25,196 nucleotides of DNA, taken from positions 1 through 25,196 of the forward strand of contig UQJU01000017.1 of NCBI GenBank assembly GCA_900541355.1, given 5' to 3'. Made by a program: the position numbers and the translations under genes. The notes under the pieces are model-generated. The model searched no databases and had not been told where the DNA came from. It saw nothing but the letters and a program-made list of their open reading frames with translations. Shown here one piece after another: positions 8,507 through 16,108 of this stretch. The stretch's first letter is position 1. Each line of letters begins with the position of its first letter. This stretch comes from Candidatus Avelusimicrobium fimicolum (GTDB taxonomy: Bacteria; Elusimicrobiota; Elusimicrobia; Elusimicrobiales; Elusimicrobiaceae).

Positions 8507-8533
8507 ATTTATGGGGATATGCTTATGCGGGTA

Positions 8534-8770
8534 CGGCTGAAAACGCGGGGCAACACCCGAACAAGCAACAGCCGCCCGACTGCGACCTTGGAAATGAGTG
8601 TATAACAATAAGCCGGGAAGGGAAGTCCCCTGCGGTCATTTTACTGACGTAAAATGCCTTCGGGCCGGCCCTCGCGGTTTTTGCCTTGCACACAGCGGAA
8701 CTGTTAAGTGTGCAAACAAAAACATCGCTCCGGGCTTCGCCTCCCAACGCAAGCAAAGCAGTTTGTTTGC
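8534..8770. other. Unexplained inverted-repeat-rich intergenic element (possible structured RNA or repeat)
   Basis: The stretch between the TerC-family gene and tRNA-Thr has no believable gene on either strand but holds at least five inverted repeats. These are CGGCTG/CAGCCG (8534-8539 and 8569-8574) enclosing CGGG/CCCG, CATTTTAC-TGAC-GTAAAATG (8637-8656), the palindrome GGGCCGGCCC (8662-8671), GTTTTTG..TTGCACAC / GTGTGCAA..CAAAAAC (8677-8723, about 15 pairs around a 14-base loop), and GCAAGCAAA-GCAG-TTTGTTTGC (8749-8770). The last one is fully paired only as plus-strand RNA (one G-U). It is more G/C-rich than the flanking A/T-rich promoter DNA. I could not match it to RNase P, 6S, SRP or tmRNA signatures. 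Confidence 0.4.
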
Positions 8771-8806
8771 TTTCGCGGTATAAACGGAAAAAAAGACAAA
8801 AAAATA

Positions 8807-8879
8807 AGCCGAGAATGGGAGTCGAACCCACAACCTACGGTTTACAAAACCGTTGCTCTGCCAGTTGAGCTATCTCGGC
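8807..8879 (-). tRNA. tRNA-Thr (anticodon TGT)
   Basis: On the minus strand the acceptor arms GCCGAGA and TCTCGGC pair fully, with T as discriminator. The D arm is GCTC/GAGC, the anticodon arm is ACGGT-TTTGTAA-ACCGT with anticodon TGT, and the T arm is GTGGG-TTCGACT-CCCAT. Total 73 bases; CCA is not encoded. Two T-runs follow the 3' end (8784-8806) and may end transcription. The 80 bases upstream are A/T-rich and are shared with the divergent TldD-like gene. Confidence 0.96.
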
Positions 8880-8959
8880 GTTTTACGGATAATATATCTT
8901 ATCATTTTTTTTGCTTGTATCCAACAGGTATATGATAAAATAAACGCATAGGAGAATTT

Positions 8960-10666
8960 ATGAAAAAAACAATCGTGTTATCTCTTTCCCTGTTATTCGG
9001 GTTGTCTGCCTTTGCCCAGAATAACTGCAATATTGCTGACGAACTTCCCATAAAATTAATGTCAGCGGAAATAAAACGCGGGTTCAAAACCTTTCAAAAG
9101 CAAAATCCGCCCCTGTATTACTTGTCCTACCAGTATTATACCAACGACCTTTCGGATATATCGGTATCCGAGGGGAGCGTGGCGCGGGAATACTATGGCC
9201 GGCAGCGCGCTAGTGTAACCGTATTTCCCCGTGTCGGTTCGCCTGCGCTAGATAATACCCGGCGTTTAACGGAGATGAGTTCTGTAAGTGACAGGCTCAC
9301 GACGGAAGATATGCCGGCTGCCGAGGGCGACGGAAAGGCCTTTTCTACGGCCTTGTGGCGTGCGACGGATGCGGCTGTAAAAAAAGCGCAGGAAGACTTG
9401 GACGGCGTAAAGGCCGAAAAATTAACGGCCCCCACACGCTTTGACGATTCCCCCGATTTTGCTTATCCGCCCGTGGAGCGCTTTTGCCGTACGGCTGAAT
9501 TTGCTACATTTGACTATGATAAAATCAAGGCGATGTTAGTCAAAGCCTCTACGCTTACCAAGGGAAAAAAGTTCATTTTAGCCTCCAATTTTTCTTTTGA
9601 GCGGGAAGTGGGCTACCGCTATTTTGTGGATTCCCGCGGTACACAGTTAAAAACTCCGCACCAAGAAGTCCGCTTGTCGTATGTAGTATCGGGCAAAACG
9701 GAAAACGGGCAAGAAGTATCCCGCTTTAATGACTATAATGTTTTGCGCCCCGAAGAACTGCCGAGCGAGGAAAAGTTACTAGCCGATACCCGCAAGTCCA
9801 TTGAAGAATTAGAGCAACTGGTTAATGCGCCCGAGGGAGACCCTTTTGAAGCCCCGACCCTTTTAAAAGGCCGCGCGATGGCTGTTTTCGTGCACGAGAT
9901 ATTAGGGCACCGTATGGAAGGCCACCGCCAAAAAATGGAAGATTTTGGACGTACTTTTACAGATAAAATCGGCCAGCAGGTGGTTTCTCCCATCTTAACA
10001 ATCATAGATGATGCCACTTTATCGTATTTTAACGGAGAAGTGATGCGCGGTTTTTACGAATATGATGACGAAGGTGTAAAGTCCCGCCCGGTTACGCTGG
10101 TGGAAAAAGGCGTGCTCAAAAACTTTTTAATGAGCAGCAGCCCGATTAAAAATTTCCCGGCTTCCAACGGGCACGGCCGCGGAAACCATTACTTTCGTCC
10201 GGTAGCCCGTATGGCTGTTACGCGCGCGCTTGCCGAGCAGACCGTTACTTATGATGAATTGGAAAAAAAGTTCTTGCAGGAAATTAAACGCCAAAACAAA
10301 CCGTACGGTTTTATGATTGAAGATTTATCCGGCGGCTTTACAATGACGGACACTTACAGCCCGCAAGCCTTTAAATTGGAGCCGACCTTGATGTACCGCG
10401 TATATCCGGACGGACGCAAAGAAGTTGTGCGCGGATTGGATATGGTGGGCACACCGCAGGTAAGTTTTAATAAAGTGCTTGCCGCAGCGGACGATTACCA
10501 GGTGTTTAATGGTTCGTGCGGCGCTGAATCCGGCTGGGTGCCGGTATCGGCCATTGCTCCCAGTGTGCTGTTAGAATCTATGGAAATGGAGAAAAAGAAT
10601 AAGAGCACGGAAAAGCCACCCTTGTTGCCTCCGCCGTATTCTTTGCATAAAGGAGTATCCAAATGA
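8960..10666 (+). CDS. Exported TldD-like metalloprotease (TldD/PmbA family, catalytic subunit)
   Basis: 568 residues. A clear signal peptide (MKKTIVLSLSLLFGLSAFA, then QNN) marks it as exported, unlike cytosolic E. coli TldD. The zinc motif HEILGH (H312, E313, H317) matches the family HExxxH, and C520 in NGSCGAESG is at the place of the third ligand in TldD. GRGNHYFRP, GGFTMTDTYSP and PDGRKEVVRGLDMVGTP are typical C-terminal family segments. TldD acts with the non-catalytic TldE/PmbA to degrade unfolded peptides or process modified peptides; the substrate here is unknown. GGAG lies 7 bases before the ATG. It overlaps the next family member by 4 bases (ATGA), so the two are probably made together as a heterodimer. 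The N-terminal 150 residues are not recognisable. Confidence 0.85.
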   Translation: MKKTIVLSLSLLFGLSAFAQNNCNIADELPIKLMSAEIKRGFKTFQKQNPPLYYLSYQYYTNDLSDISVSEGSVAREYYGRQRASVTVFPRVGSPALDNTRRLTEMSSVSDRLTTEDMPAAEGDGKAFSTALWRATDAAVKKAQEDLDGVKAEKLTAPTRFDDSPDFAYPPVERFCRTAEFATFDYDKIKAMLVKASTLTKGKKFILASNFSFEREVGYRYFVDSRGTQLKTPHQEVRLSYVVSGKTENGQEVSRFNDYNVLRPEELPSEEKLLADTRKSIEELEQLVNAPEGDPFEAPTLLKGRAMAVFVHEILGHRMEGHRQKMEDFGRTFTDKIGQQVVSPILTIIDDATLSYFNGEVMRGFYEYDDEGVKSRPVTLVEKGVLKNFLMSSSPIKNFPASNGHGRGNHYFRPVARMAVTRALAEQTVTYDELEKKFLQEIKRQNKPYGFMIEDLSGGFTMTDTYSPQAFKLEPTLMYRVYPDGRKEVVRGLDMVGTPQVSFNKVLAAADDYQVFNGSCGAESGWVPVSAIAPSVLLESMEMEKKNKSTEKPPLLPPPYSLHKGVSK

Positions 10667-12273
10667 AGAAATTGCTACTTTTTGTTGCTTTATTTATCAC
10701 GATGCCAGTTGCCGCAGGTCAGTTGCCGGATAATATGTACTTCCGCGCCATGCAGGACGAAATGAAACGTACCGTAAAGGAACTGCGCACCAAAGAAAAG
10801 GACGGACAAAAGCCCTTTTATGTGGTCTATAAATTGACGAGGGATTTGGGCGGGTATAACGTTTCGGCCTCTATGGGAAGCCCCTTGCCTGTTTTCTCTT
10901 TTGGCAATTTTGTATTGGCAGATGTTTTGGTGGATGTAGGGTCCCGCCAACACGATAGTTTAGGTTTTGACCGTAATAGCCGGTGGGAGCCTTATGCCCC
11001 TACTAATACAAGTATTATGCCTAACGGATATGACGGTATCCGGCAAGGTTTATGGGGCGCTACCAATACGGAGTTTGTCAAAGTAAACGAAGTGTATAAA
11101 GAAAAACAAGCCTATAAACGCAAAAAGAACTTGTTAAACGAAAAAACGCCCGACTTTGCTCCGGCTGCGCAATCTTCGTATGTGGAAGAACTTAACCCGT
11201 TGCCATACCCGGATATGCAGGTTTGGCAGGAAGTGGTAAATAAGTTGTCTTCGCAAGGGAAAGACTTGCCATATGTGGAAAAGTTAGAGGTGTCTGCCCA
11301 ATTTTACCAAACCGGGACTTATTATCTAAACAGCGACGGCGGGTTTTATCAAACTTTCTATCCGGCGGGCAATGTCTATTGGAACGCCGTTTTGCGCACT
11401 AAAAACGGGTATAAAGATACTGAAAGCGAGTGGCTGCCTTTATCGTCTTGGAACGCCACGGATAATGAAAAACGGTTGCAAGAAAAAACGGATAAATTTT
11501 TAGAGAAAATTAAGCAGCATTACCAAGCGCAAAAAGGCACGGCTTATTTGGGGCCGGTGCTGTTTACAAAGGAAGCCGCCGGGAGTTTTATGGGCCTTTT
11601 GGTGCGGGGTGTAGAAAAAAATAAGCCTTTGCTTTCTGCCGCGTTTGAAGACGACCCCGAAGCGGGGGAACTGCGTAACAAAGTGGGAATGCGCGTAATG
11701 TCTATGGTGGCGGACGTGTACGACAGACCGCACTTGCGCGAGTTTAAAGGCCGCCGACTGCCTAACTTCGCCCCGGTGGATGACGAGGGCGTAGCCACGC
11801 AGGATTTAACGATTGTGTCCGGCGGTAAACTGGTGCAGTTGCCCTCTTCCCGCCGTTCCGTTAAAAAAGGAGAAAAGAGCAACGGGCACGCATTTTTCTT
11901 CAATTCATACCCCCGCGAAAGGCTGACAACGGTGGTGGTGGAGCCGAAGAACCCTTTGAGCGAAAAAGAATTGGAAGCCAAACTGCTTGCGCGCTGCAAA
12001 GAGTTAGAACTTGACTACTGCTATATTGTGCCGAATATGGGCGGAACCGGGACGATGGTTCAGCGTATCTATACGGCAGACGGACGCAAAGAACCCGTAA
12101 CCGGGTTGGAGGTGTCCAACCTGACGACCCGTGCCCTGCGGGATATTTTAGCCGCCGGGGACGAGAGTGATGTTTATTCCAATGTGATTACGCCTGCGCT
12201 GCTTGTAGATGAAATTGAACTCTTGCCCAGCGACCGCCGCCCGGACAGGAAACCGTTTATTGCCCGTCCGTAA
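10663..12273 (+). CDS. Exported TldE/PmbA-like partner protein (non-catalytic TldD/PmbA paralogue)
   Basis: 536 residues with a signal peptide (MKKLLLFVALFITMPVAAG). It resembles the upstream gene in layout: an opening helix with KPFYVVYKLTRD, a central TldD/PmbA fold and a C-terminal TADGRKEPVTGLEVS segment parallel to PDGRKEVVRGLDM next door. Where the protease has HEILGH, this protein reads FTKEAAGSFMGLL (about residues 301-313), with no HExxxH, so it should not bind zinc in that way. This matches the TldE/PmbA subunit, which is needed for activity but lacks the metal site. The ATG overlaps the upstream stop and has GGAG 8 bases before it. Family membership is fairly sure; partnership is inference from the overlap. 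Confidence 0.75.
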   Translation: MKKLLLFVALFITMPVAAGQLPDNMYFRAMQDEMKRTVKELRTKEKDGQKPFYVVYKLTRDLGGYNVSASMGSPLPVFSFGNFVLADVLVDVGSRQHDSLGFDRNSRWEPYAPTNTSIMPNGYDGIRQGLWGATNTEFVKVNEVYKEKQAYKRKKNLLNEKTPDFAPAAQSSYVEELNPLPYPDMQVWQEVVNKLSSQGKDLPYVEKLEVSAQFYQTGTYYLNSDGGFYQTFYPAGNVYWNAVLRTKNGYKDTESEWLPLSSWNATDNEKRLQEKTDKFLEKIKQHYQAQKGTAYLGPVLFTKEAAGSFMGLLVRGVEKNKPLLSAAFEDDPEAGELRNKVGMRVMSMVADVYDRPHLREFKGRRLPNFAPVDDEGVATQDLTIVSGGKLVQLPSSRRSVKKGEKSNGHAFFFNSYPRERLTTVVVEPKNPLSEKELEAKLLARCKELELDYCYIVPNMGGTGTMVQRIYTADGRKEPVTGLEVSNLTTRALRDILAAGDESDVYSNVITPALLVDEIELLPSDRRPDRKPFIARP

Positions 12274-12299
12274 TGTGCAAATTCCATTATGCGTTAAAA

Positions 12300-12328
12300 C
12301 AATCCCCCAGGACGATACTGGGGGATTG
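12300..12328. terminator. Bidirectional terminator between convergent transcripts
   Basis: CAATCCCCCAG and CTGGGGGATTG form a perfect 11-pair stem around a 7-base loop. On the minus strand it is followed by TTTTAACG, on the plus strand by a weaker CTTTAAAA. It serves the TldD-like pair (plus) and the envelope operon (minus). The remaining bases to 12413 show no gene. Confidence 0.85.
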
Positions 12329-12413
12329 TGCTTTAAAATAGGAAATATTCCCGATAATTGCAGGCGGAAATCTGGGGGCTGTTATCTCATCAGCCGGCTA
12401 GACCGCGGTGGTT

Positions 12414-13397
12414 TTACAAGGGATTGTCCGCAAGCAGTTTGCTGGCCACCCGCCCGATAAAGGTTTCGGGATTTTGCTCTTTTACGGCTTGCATATGGCG
12501 GCGGGCATTTTTGGGGTCTCCGGTGTTATATTCATCCATTGCCAAAATAAAAAAGGCCAGTTGGTTTTTAGGCGATATTTTTAGGATTTCCTTGGCTGTT
12601 TGGATAGACTCTTTGTATTGCCCGGCTTCATTTTGCCACAGGGCTTTGTTGGCAAGTAAATCTTCCCGCTGGGGAGCCAGTAACAAGGCGGCGTTAATAT
12701 CCTCTAATGCTTTATGGTAGAGTTGAAGCCCTCGGGCCGCCTTGGCGCTTACCAGCCAAAAATCGGGCGAAGAATTGTCCTGCATCAACGCCATTGTAAT
12801 ATGGATAAAGGCTTCTTGGTAGTTGCTTTGGCTCAAAAAAGTGTTGGCATAGCGGGCGCGGTATTTCGGTGCGGCCTGCGGGTTTAAGGCAAAAAAACGG
12901 TCGTAGTAATAGCGTGCTTTGGAATAGAAGCCCAAGGTGTTGTAGTTGACGGCCTGCCCCGTAAGGGCCTCTAAATTGTTCGGCTCCCTCTGCAACACTT
13001 GGTTATACAAGTCCATGGAGCGGTTGGTAAGTTCTGTCCTTTGGTAGAGACTGGCGGCCGCCAAAAGCAAGGGGACATTGTCCGGGTGGAATTCCAAGGC
13101 TTCCAAGTAAATATCCAATGCCTTGCTTAAATTGCCCAGTTGCTCGTAACTTTTTCCTAATAAGCGGTAGGCGCGGGCCTCGCGGCGTTTGACGTTTTTG
13201 GTTTTGTAAATATAGTCGGACAATTCCGCTACGGCCTCGGTATAATGGCCTTCGTTGTACAAATCACGCGCGTGGATATAATCTTGCCTGTCTCCGCGCG
13301 GGGCCATCCCCAAAAATCCCGTTTGGGCGGTAGAGCAACCTCCCAAGCACAGGGCGGCAAATAAAAAAGATAATAAAAATTTACGGTTTAAGTACAT
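12414..13397 (-). CDS. TPR-repeat lipoprotein
   Basis: 327 residues from the ATG at 13397. The lipoprotein signal is MYLNRKFLLSFLFAALCLGGC with lipobox LGGC and acylated cysteine C21. The rest is a chain of TPR-like helix pairs: DLYNEGHYTEAVAEL, LGKSYEQLGNLSKALDIYLEAL, LYNQVLQREPNNLEALTGQA, KALEDINAALLLAPQREDLLA and ESIQTAKEILKISPKNQLA. Such proteins act as scaffolds at the outer membrane (for example BamD or PilF types); the partner is unknown. A TTG at 13409 is an alternative start; AGGAGG lies 12 bases before it and 24 before the ATG, so the start is not settled. It overlaps the patatin gene and is the last gene of the operon before the terminator. Confidence 0.8.
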   Translation of the reverse strand: MYLNRKFLLSFLFAALCLGGCSTAQTGFLGMAPRGDRQDYIHARDLYNEGHYTEAVAELSDYIYKTKNVKRREARAYRLLGKSYEQLGNLSKALDIYLEALEFHPDNVPLLLAAASLYQRTELTNRSMDLYNQVLQREPNNLEALTGQAVNYNTLGFYSKARYYYDRFFALNPQAAPKYRARYANTFLSQSNYQEAFIHITMALMQDNSSPDFWLVSAKAARGLQLYHKALEDINAALLLAPQREDLLANKALWQNEAGQYKESIQTAKEILKISPKNQLAFFILAMDEYNTGDPKNARRHMQAVKEQNPETFIGRVASKLLADNPL

Positions 13398-14340
13398 AAG
13401 GCAACGCAAAAAGCAGGATATCCTCCTGCATTTCCCCCATATGGCGGTTGGCTTCCTGCAAGCCTACTTCGCCCGCTTTGTGTAATTTATCAAGTTCTAA
13501 GGTTCCAACGTCCAATACGCGGTTAGTAATGACAAAGTTCGCCTTGTGGGCCGATTCTTCAATCATCGCGGCACCGCGCACATCACCCACGCGCAGTAAG
13601 TAGGCGGCAATAGACTTAGGCGTATCGGAATAAAAATCAGGTGGCGTGATTGAGGCAATAATGTAGTCCGCTCCCATAGATTTAACCGATTCTACCGGTA
13701 AATAATCTACTACGGCGCCGTCCACCAGTTCGCGGTGGCGGTATTGCACCGGGGCAAAGATACCCGGCAGGTTCATACTGGCGCGCACCGCAATAGCCAA
13801 GGGGCCTGAATCAAATACCACACGCTCTCCGGTTTTAATATCCATTGCCGCGCAGGAAAACGGAATTTGCATATCTTCAAACCGCATATCGCCTACTTGT
13901 TCGTGAAAGAAATTAACCAGGTTGGAAGAAGTGGGCAGCCGTTTGGCGAATAATAAGCGAAAGAGGCCGATTACGTTGAAGTCGGACGTTATTTTGTCCA
14001 TTGTCATATGCTCGCCGATAGTCCACAGTTTTTCGGTCGGGAGCCCTGCCGCATAAAGCGACCCTACCACCGAACCCATAGACGTACCCGAAATCATATC
14101 CACCGGCACTTGGGCATTATTGAGGGCTTCCAATACGCCGACGTGGGCAAAACCGCGCACGCCCCCTGCCGATAAAGCCACCCCTATTTTGGGGCGTTCA
14201 TTTTTTGGCAGGGCGGTAAATTTATCCCATAAAAAATGGCGCAAAATAACGTCATCGGTTTCGCGCTCTATGGCAAATGCCGGCCACGCGGACAGCAGAC
14301 ACAAAAGCACTGCGGCGGCCTGCTTGAACCGGCGCATCAT
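13381..14340 (-). CDS. Patatin-like phospholipase (exported)
   Basis: 319 residues from the ATG at 14340, which overlaps the TolC-like stop as ATGA and has AGGA 6 bases upstream; an in-frame upstream start at 14364 would lie within the TolC-like gene. A signal peptide (MMRRFKQAAAVLLCLLSAWPAFA) precedes the patatin domain. The oxyanion loop is ALSAGGVRGFAHVG, the nucleophile is S87 in GTSMG, and the second dyad member is D207 in VDGAVVD. Patatin enzymes hydrolyse acyl esters of lipids with a Ser-Asp dyad. It resembles the bacterial RssA/NTE type but is exported and lacks the cyclic-nucleotide and POTRA/barrel domains of larger relatives. Context suggests a role in outer-membrane lipid turnover; substrate unknown. 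Confidence 0.88.
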   Translation of the reverse strand: MMRRFKQAAAVLLCLLSAWPAFAIERETDDVILRHFLWDKFTALPKNERPKIGVALSAGGVRGFAHVGVLEALNNAQVPVDMISGTSMGSVVGSLYAAGLPTEKLWTIGEHMTMDKITSDFNVIGLFRLLFAKRLPTSSNLVNFFHEQVGDMRFEDMQIPFSCAAMDIKTGERVVFDSGPLAIAVRASMNLPGIFAPVQYRHRELVDGAVVDYLPVESVKSMGADYIIASITPPDFYSDTPKSIAAYLLRVGDVRGAAMIEESAHKANFVITNRVLDVGTLELDKLHKAGEVGLQEANRHMGEMQEDILLFALPYVLKP

Positions 14341-15635
14341 TGTAAATCCTGGCCGATAGCCCACTCCAAATCGGCTTTGGCGAATTGGTTTTCTTTAACC
14401 GCCTGTAAATAGCGTTGGGCCGTTTGCAGGTAAGCCTGCAAGGCTTCCAGGGCTTCGGCGCTGTGTTGGGGCTGGCGGGGGGCTTGTTTTAACAAGGAAT
14501 CCATTTCGCGGTAAGAGGCTTGGCGGTCCAATACTTCCTGTTGCCAAAAGGACATTTTCTCAAAGTTTTCAGCCACCTGCACGCGGATGGTATCTTCAAT
14601 CGCGGCGCGGCTTAAAGAACTTTTTTGCTGTTGGGCTTTCTTTTCGGTAACTTGTGTGGAAAAATTATAAGAAATCGGCAAGCGGACAGCCAACGAAATT
14701 TGTCTGTTTTGGTCCTCCAAGGTGTTGGCCCCTAATTTTTCGTACGAAGCGTTTAAAATGACGTCCGGGTAGCGGCGGGATAAGGCCAGGTCAATGGCGA
14801 TATCGTCCGTTTCCAAGGCATAAATGGCGGCCTTTAATTCGGGACGGAATTCCATCGCCCATAAAGTAAGGTGCGGCAAGTCCCAATCGGTTTTAACCGG
14901 GGAAAATTCTCCGCGAATCGTAACGCGGGCATTGAGTTCTTTATTCAGGCTGACGAGCATTGCCAAATTTGCCTGTTTTAAATTGTTTTCGGCCTGTTTT
15001 TGCGCACTTTTCAGTTGGAATAAGGCATTTTGCATACGCATTTTAGCCCAAAGGTTGCTATTGGCGGAAGCGTTCCATTTTTGCGCCAATTCCCAAACGC
15101 GTTGGGTCAGTTGGGCATTTTGCTGGGCATATAAAAGAGCCGCAAAAGATTTTTTAATGTCCAGCACCACCGCATTTTTAACAGATTCATAGCGGCTTTG
15201 GACTTGTTTTAAATTGGCCTGTGCAAAGCGCAGGGTGCTGCGGATGCGTCCGCCGGAATAGAGGTATTGCGTGGCGGTAATGCCCACCCCATAGAATTGG
15301 TCTTTGTCGCCATAGTAGCCGTTGCCCGGCAGAAAGCGGTTAGCCACGGCATCGGGCAGGACCATAGGATAATCCAAGTCGTACCAGGTGGCGGTGCCTT
15401 GCAGTGAAAATTGCGGCAAATAGCGGAACTTGGCTTCGGTTACTTTTTGTTCTGCGATGATAATTTCTTGTTTGGCCGCCAGAAACTTGGAATTATTTTC
15501 CAAGCCCAGGCGGATAGCGTTTTCCAACGTAAGGTTATCATTAACCAAACTGGAAAAGGTTAGTCCGTATTCCTTTTGTGCAAAAGCGGCCTGAGCCAAA
15601 AGGCAAAGGGCCGCTATCATTAAGATTTTTTTCAT
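14337..15635 (-). CDS. TolC-family outer membrane channel protein
   Basis: 432 residues, the normal size for the family. Signal peptide MKKILMIAALCLLAQAAFA. Two outer-membrane efflux (OEP) repeats: the first from NLTLENAIRLGLENNSKFLAAKQEI, with strand-forming segments around YDLDYPMVLPD and YLYSGGRIRSTLRFAQANL, the second from LTLWAMEFRPELKAAIYALE with LALSRRYPDVILNASYEKLG. The long helices are Gln/Ala-rich (for example YAQQNAQLTQRVWELAQKW). TolC proteins form trimeric channels for pumps or type I secretion. No membrane-fusion protein, RND pump or ABC exporter is next to it; its neighbours are a HAMP protein and a lipase, which is unusual. The ribosome site is a weak GGGGGT. Confidence 0.88.
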   Translation of the reverse strand: MKKILMIAALCLLAQAAFAQKEYGLTFSSLVNDNLTLENAIRLGLENNSKFLAAKQEIIIAEQKVTEAKFRYLPQFSLQGTATWYDLDYPMVLPDAVANRFLPGNGYYGDKDQFYGVGITATQYLYSGGRIRSTLRFAQANLKQVQSRYESVKNAVVLDIKKSFAALLYAQQNAQLTQRVWELAQKWNASANSNLWAKMRMQNALFQLKSAQKQAENNLKQANLAMLVSLNKELNARVTIRGEFSPVKTDWDLPHLTLWAMEFRPELKAAIYALETDDIAIDLALSRRYPDVILNASYEKLGANTLEDQNRQISLAVRLPISYNFSTQVTEKKAQQQKSSLSRAAIEDTIRVQVAENFEKMSFWQQEVLDRQASYREMDSLLKQAPRQPQHSAEALEALQAYLQTAQRYLQAVKENQFAKADLEWAIGQDLQ

Positions 15636-15647
15636 ACTACCCCCGGG

Positions 15648-16100
15648 TTACTGCTGTTTGTTTTTGTTAATTTCCGCTTCTACGCGGTCCATCATTTTGT
15701 TAAATTCGTCTTGTAATTCGGTGAATTGGTCGCCCTGGCGCAAGCGTACCCGCTGGGAAAAATCCCCTTTGGCAATATCCTTACAGGTTTGCTCAATGCG
15801 GTAAACAGGCCCGGCCATTTTGTGTGATAAAATAGCGGAAATAATGATAACAAGTAATAAATAAATGGCAATTTTATAGGCAAAACCCGCCGCTAAGGGA
15901 AGAAATTGGTCATACAGCGGTTGCATTAAAACCGGGTAGTTGTCAAACAGTTCGTCCAGCGTGGCCGTCAGTTCAAACGTCATAATCGCAAGGCCGCACA
16001 GCACGCTTAAAATAATAAGCATCATATAGCGGATTTGCAGATTTTTTTTGATAAAAATCGTGCGGCGTTTAAACTGCGGCGGTTGTGGAGCGGTGTTCAT
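15648..16100 (-). CDS. Small membrane protein with HAMP domain and no output domain
   Basis: 150 residues. A short basic N-terminus (FKRRTIFIKKNLQIRY) is followed by a first membrane helix (about 25-43), a periplasmic loop of only about 25 residues (DELFDNYPVLMQPLYDQF), a second helix (about 68-90) and a HAMP domain (about 92-142: SHKMAGPVYRIEQTCKDIAKGDFSQRVRLR then FTELQDEFNKMM). It ends right after HAMP in a Lys/Gln tail, with no kinase, cyclase or chemotaxis signalling module. HAMP relays conformational change across the inner membrane; what it passes the signal to is unknown. AGGGGA lies before the ATG, and it sits 8 bases after the barrel gene. Confidence 0.8.
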   Translation of the reverse strand: MNTAPQPPQFKRRTIFIKKNLQIRYMMLIILSVLCGLAIMTFELTATLDELFDNYPVLMQPLYDQFLPLAAGFAYKIAIYLLLVIIISAILSHKMAGPVYRIEQTCKDIAKGDFSQRVRLRQGDQFTELQDEFNKMMDRVEAEINKNKQQ

Positions 16101-16108
16101 AAAATCCC

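Noticed and set aside
8463..8533. A yybP-ykoY manganese riboswitch before the TerC-family gene
   Set aside because: The predicted leader is only about 30 bases, far too short, and no conserved riboswitch core is visible.
8523..8868. Several overlapping open frames of 60-102 codons on both strands
   Set aside because: They overlap each other and tRNA-Thr, are Cys/Arg/Ser-rich with no domain or good ribosome site, and lie in hairpin-rich DNA.
10663..12273. A second active metalloprotease
   Set aside because: There is no HExxxH at the matching position (FTKEAAGSFMGLL), so it is called a non-catalytic partner.
14337..15635. A complete tripartite efflux or type I secretion locus
   Set aside because: No membrane-fusion protein, RND or ABC transporter gene is present within the operon or the window.
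15648..16100. A truncated histidine kinase or chemotaxis receptor
   Set aside because: The frame ends cleanly after HAMP with a close following gene; no kinase or signalling-domain remnant is seen in any frame downstream.
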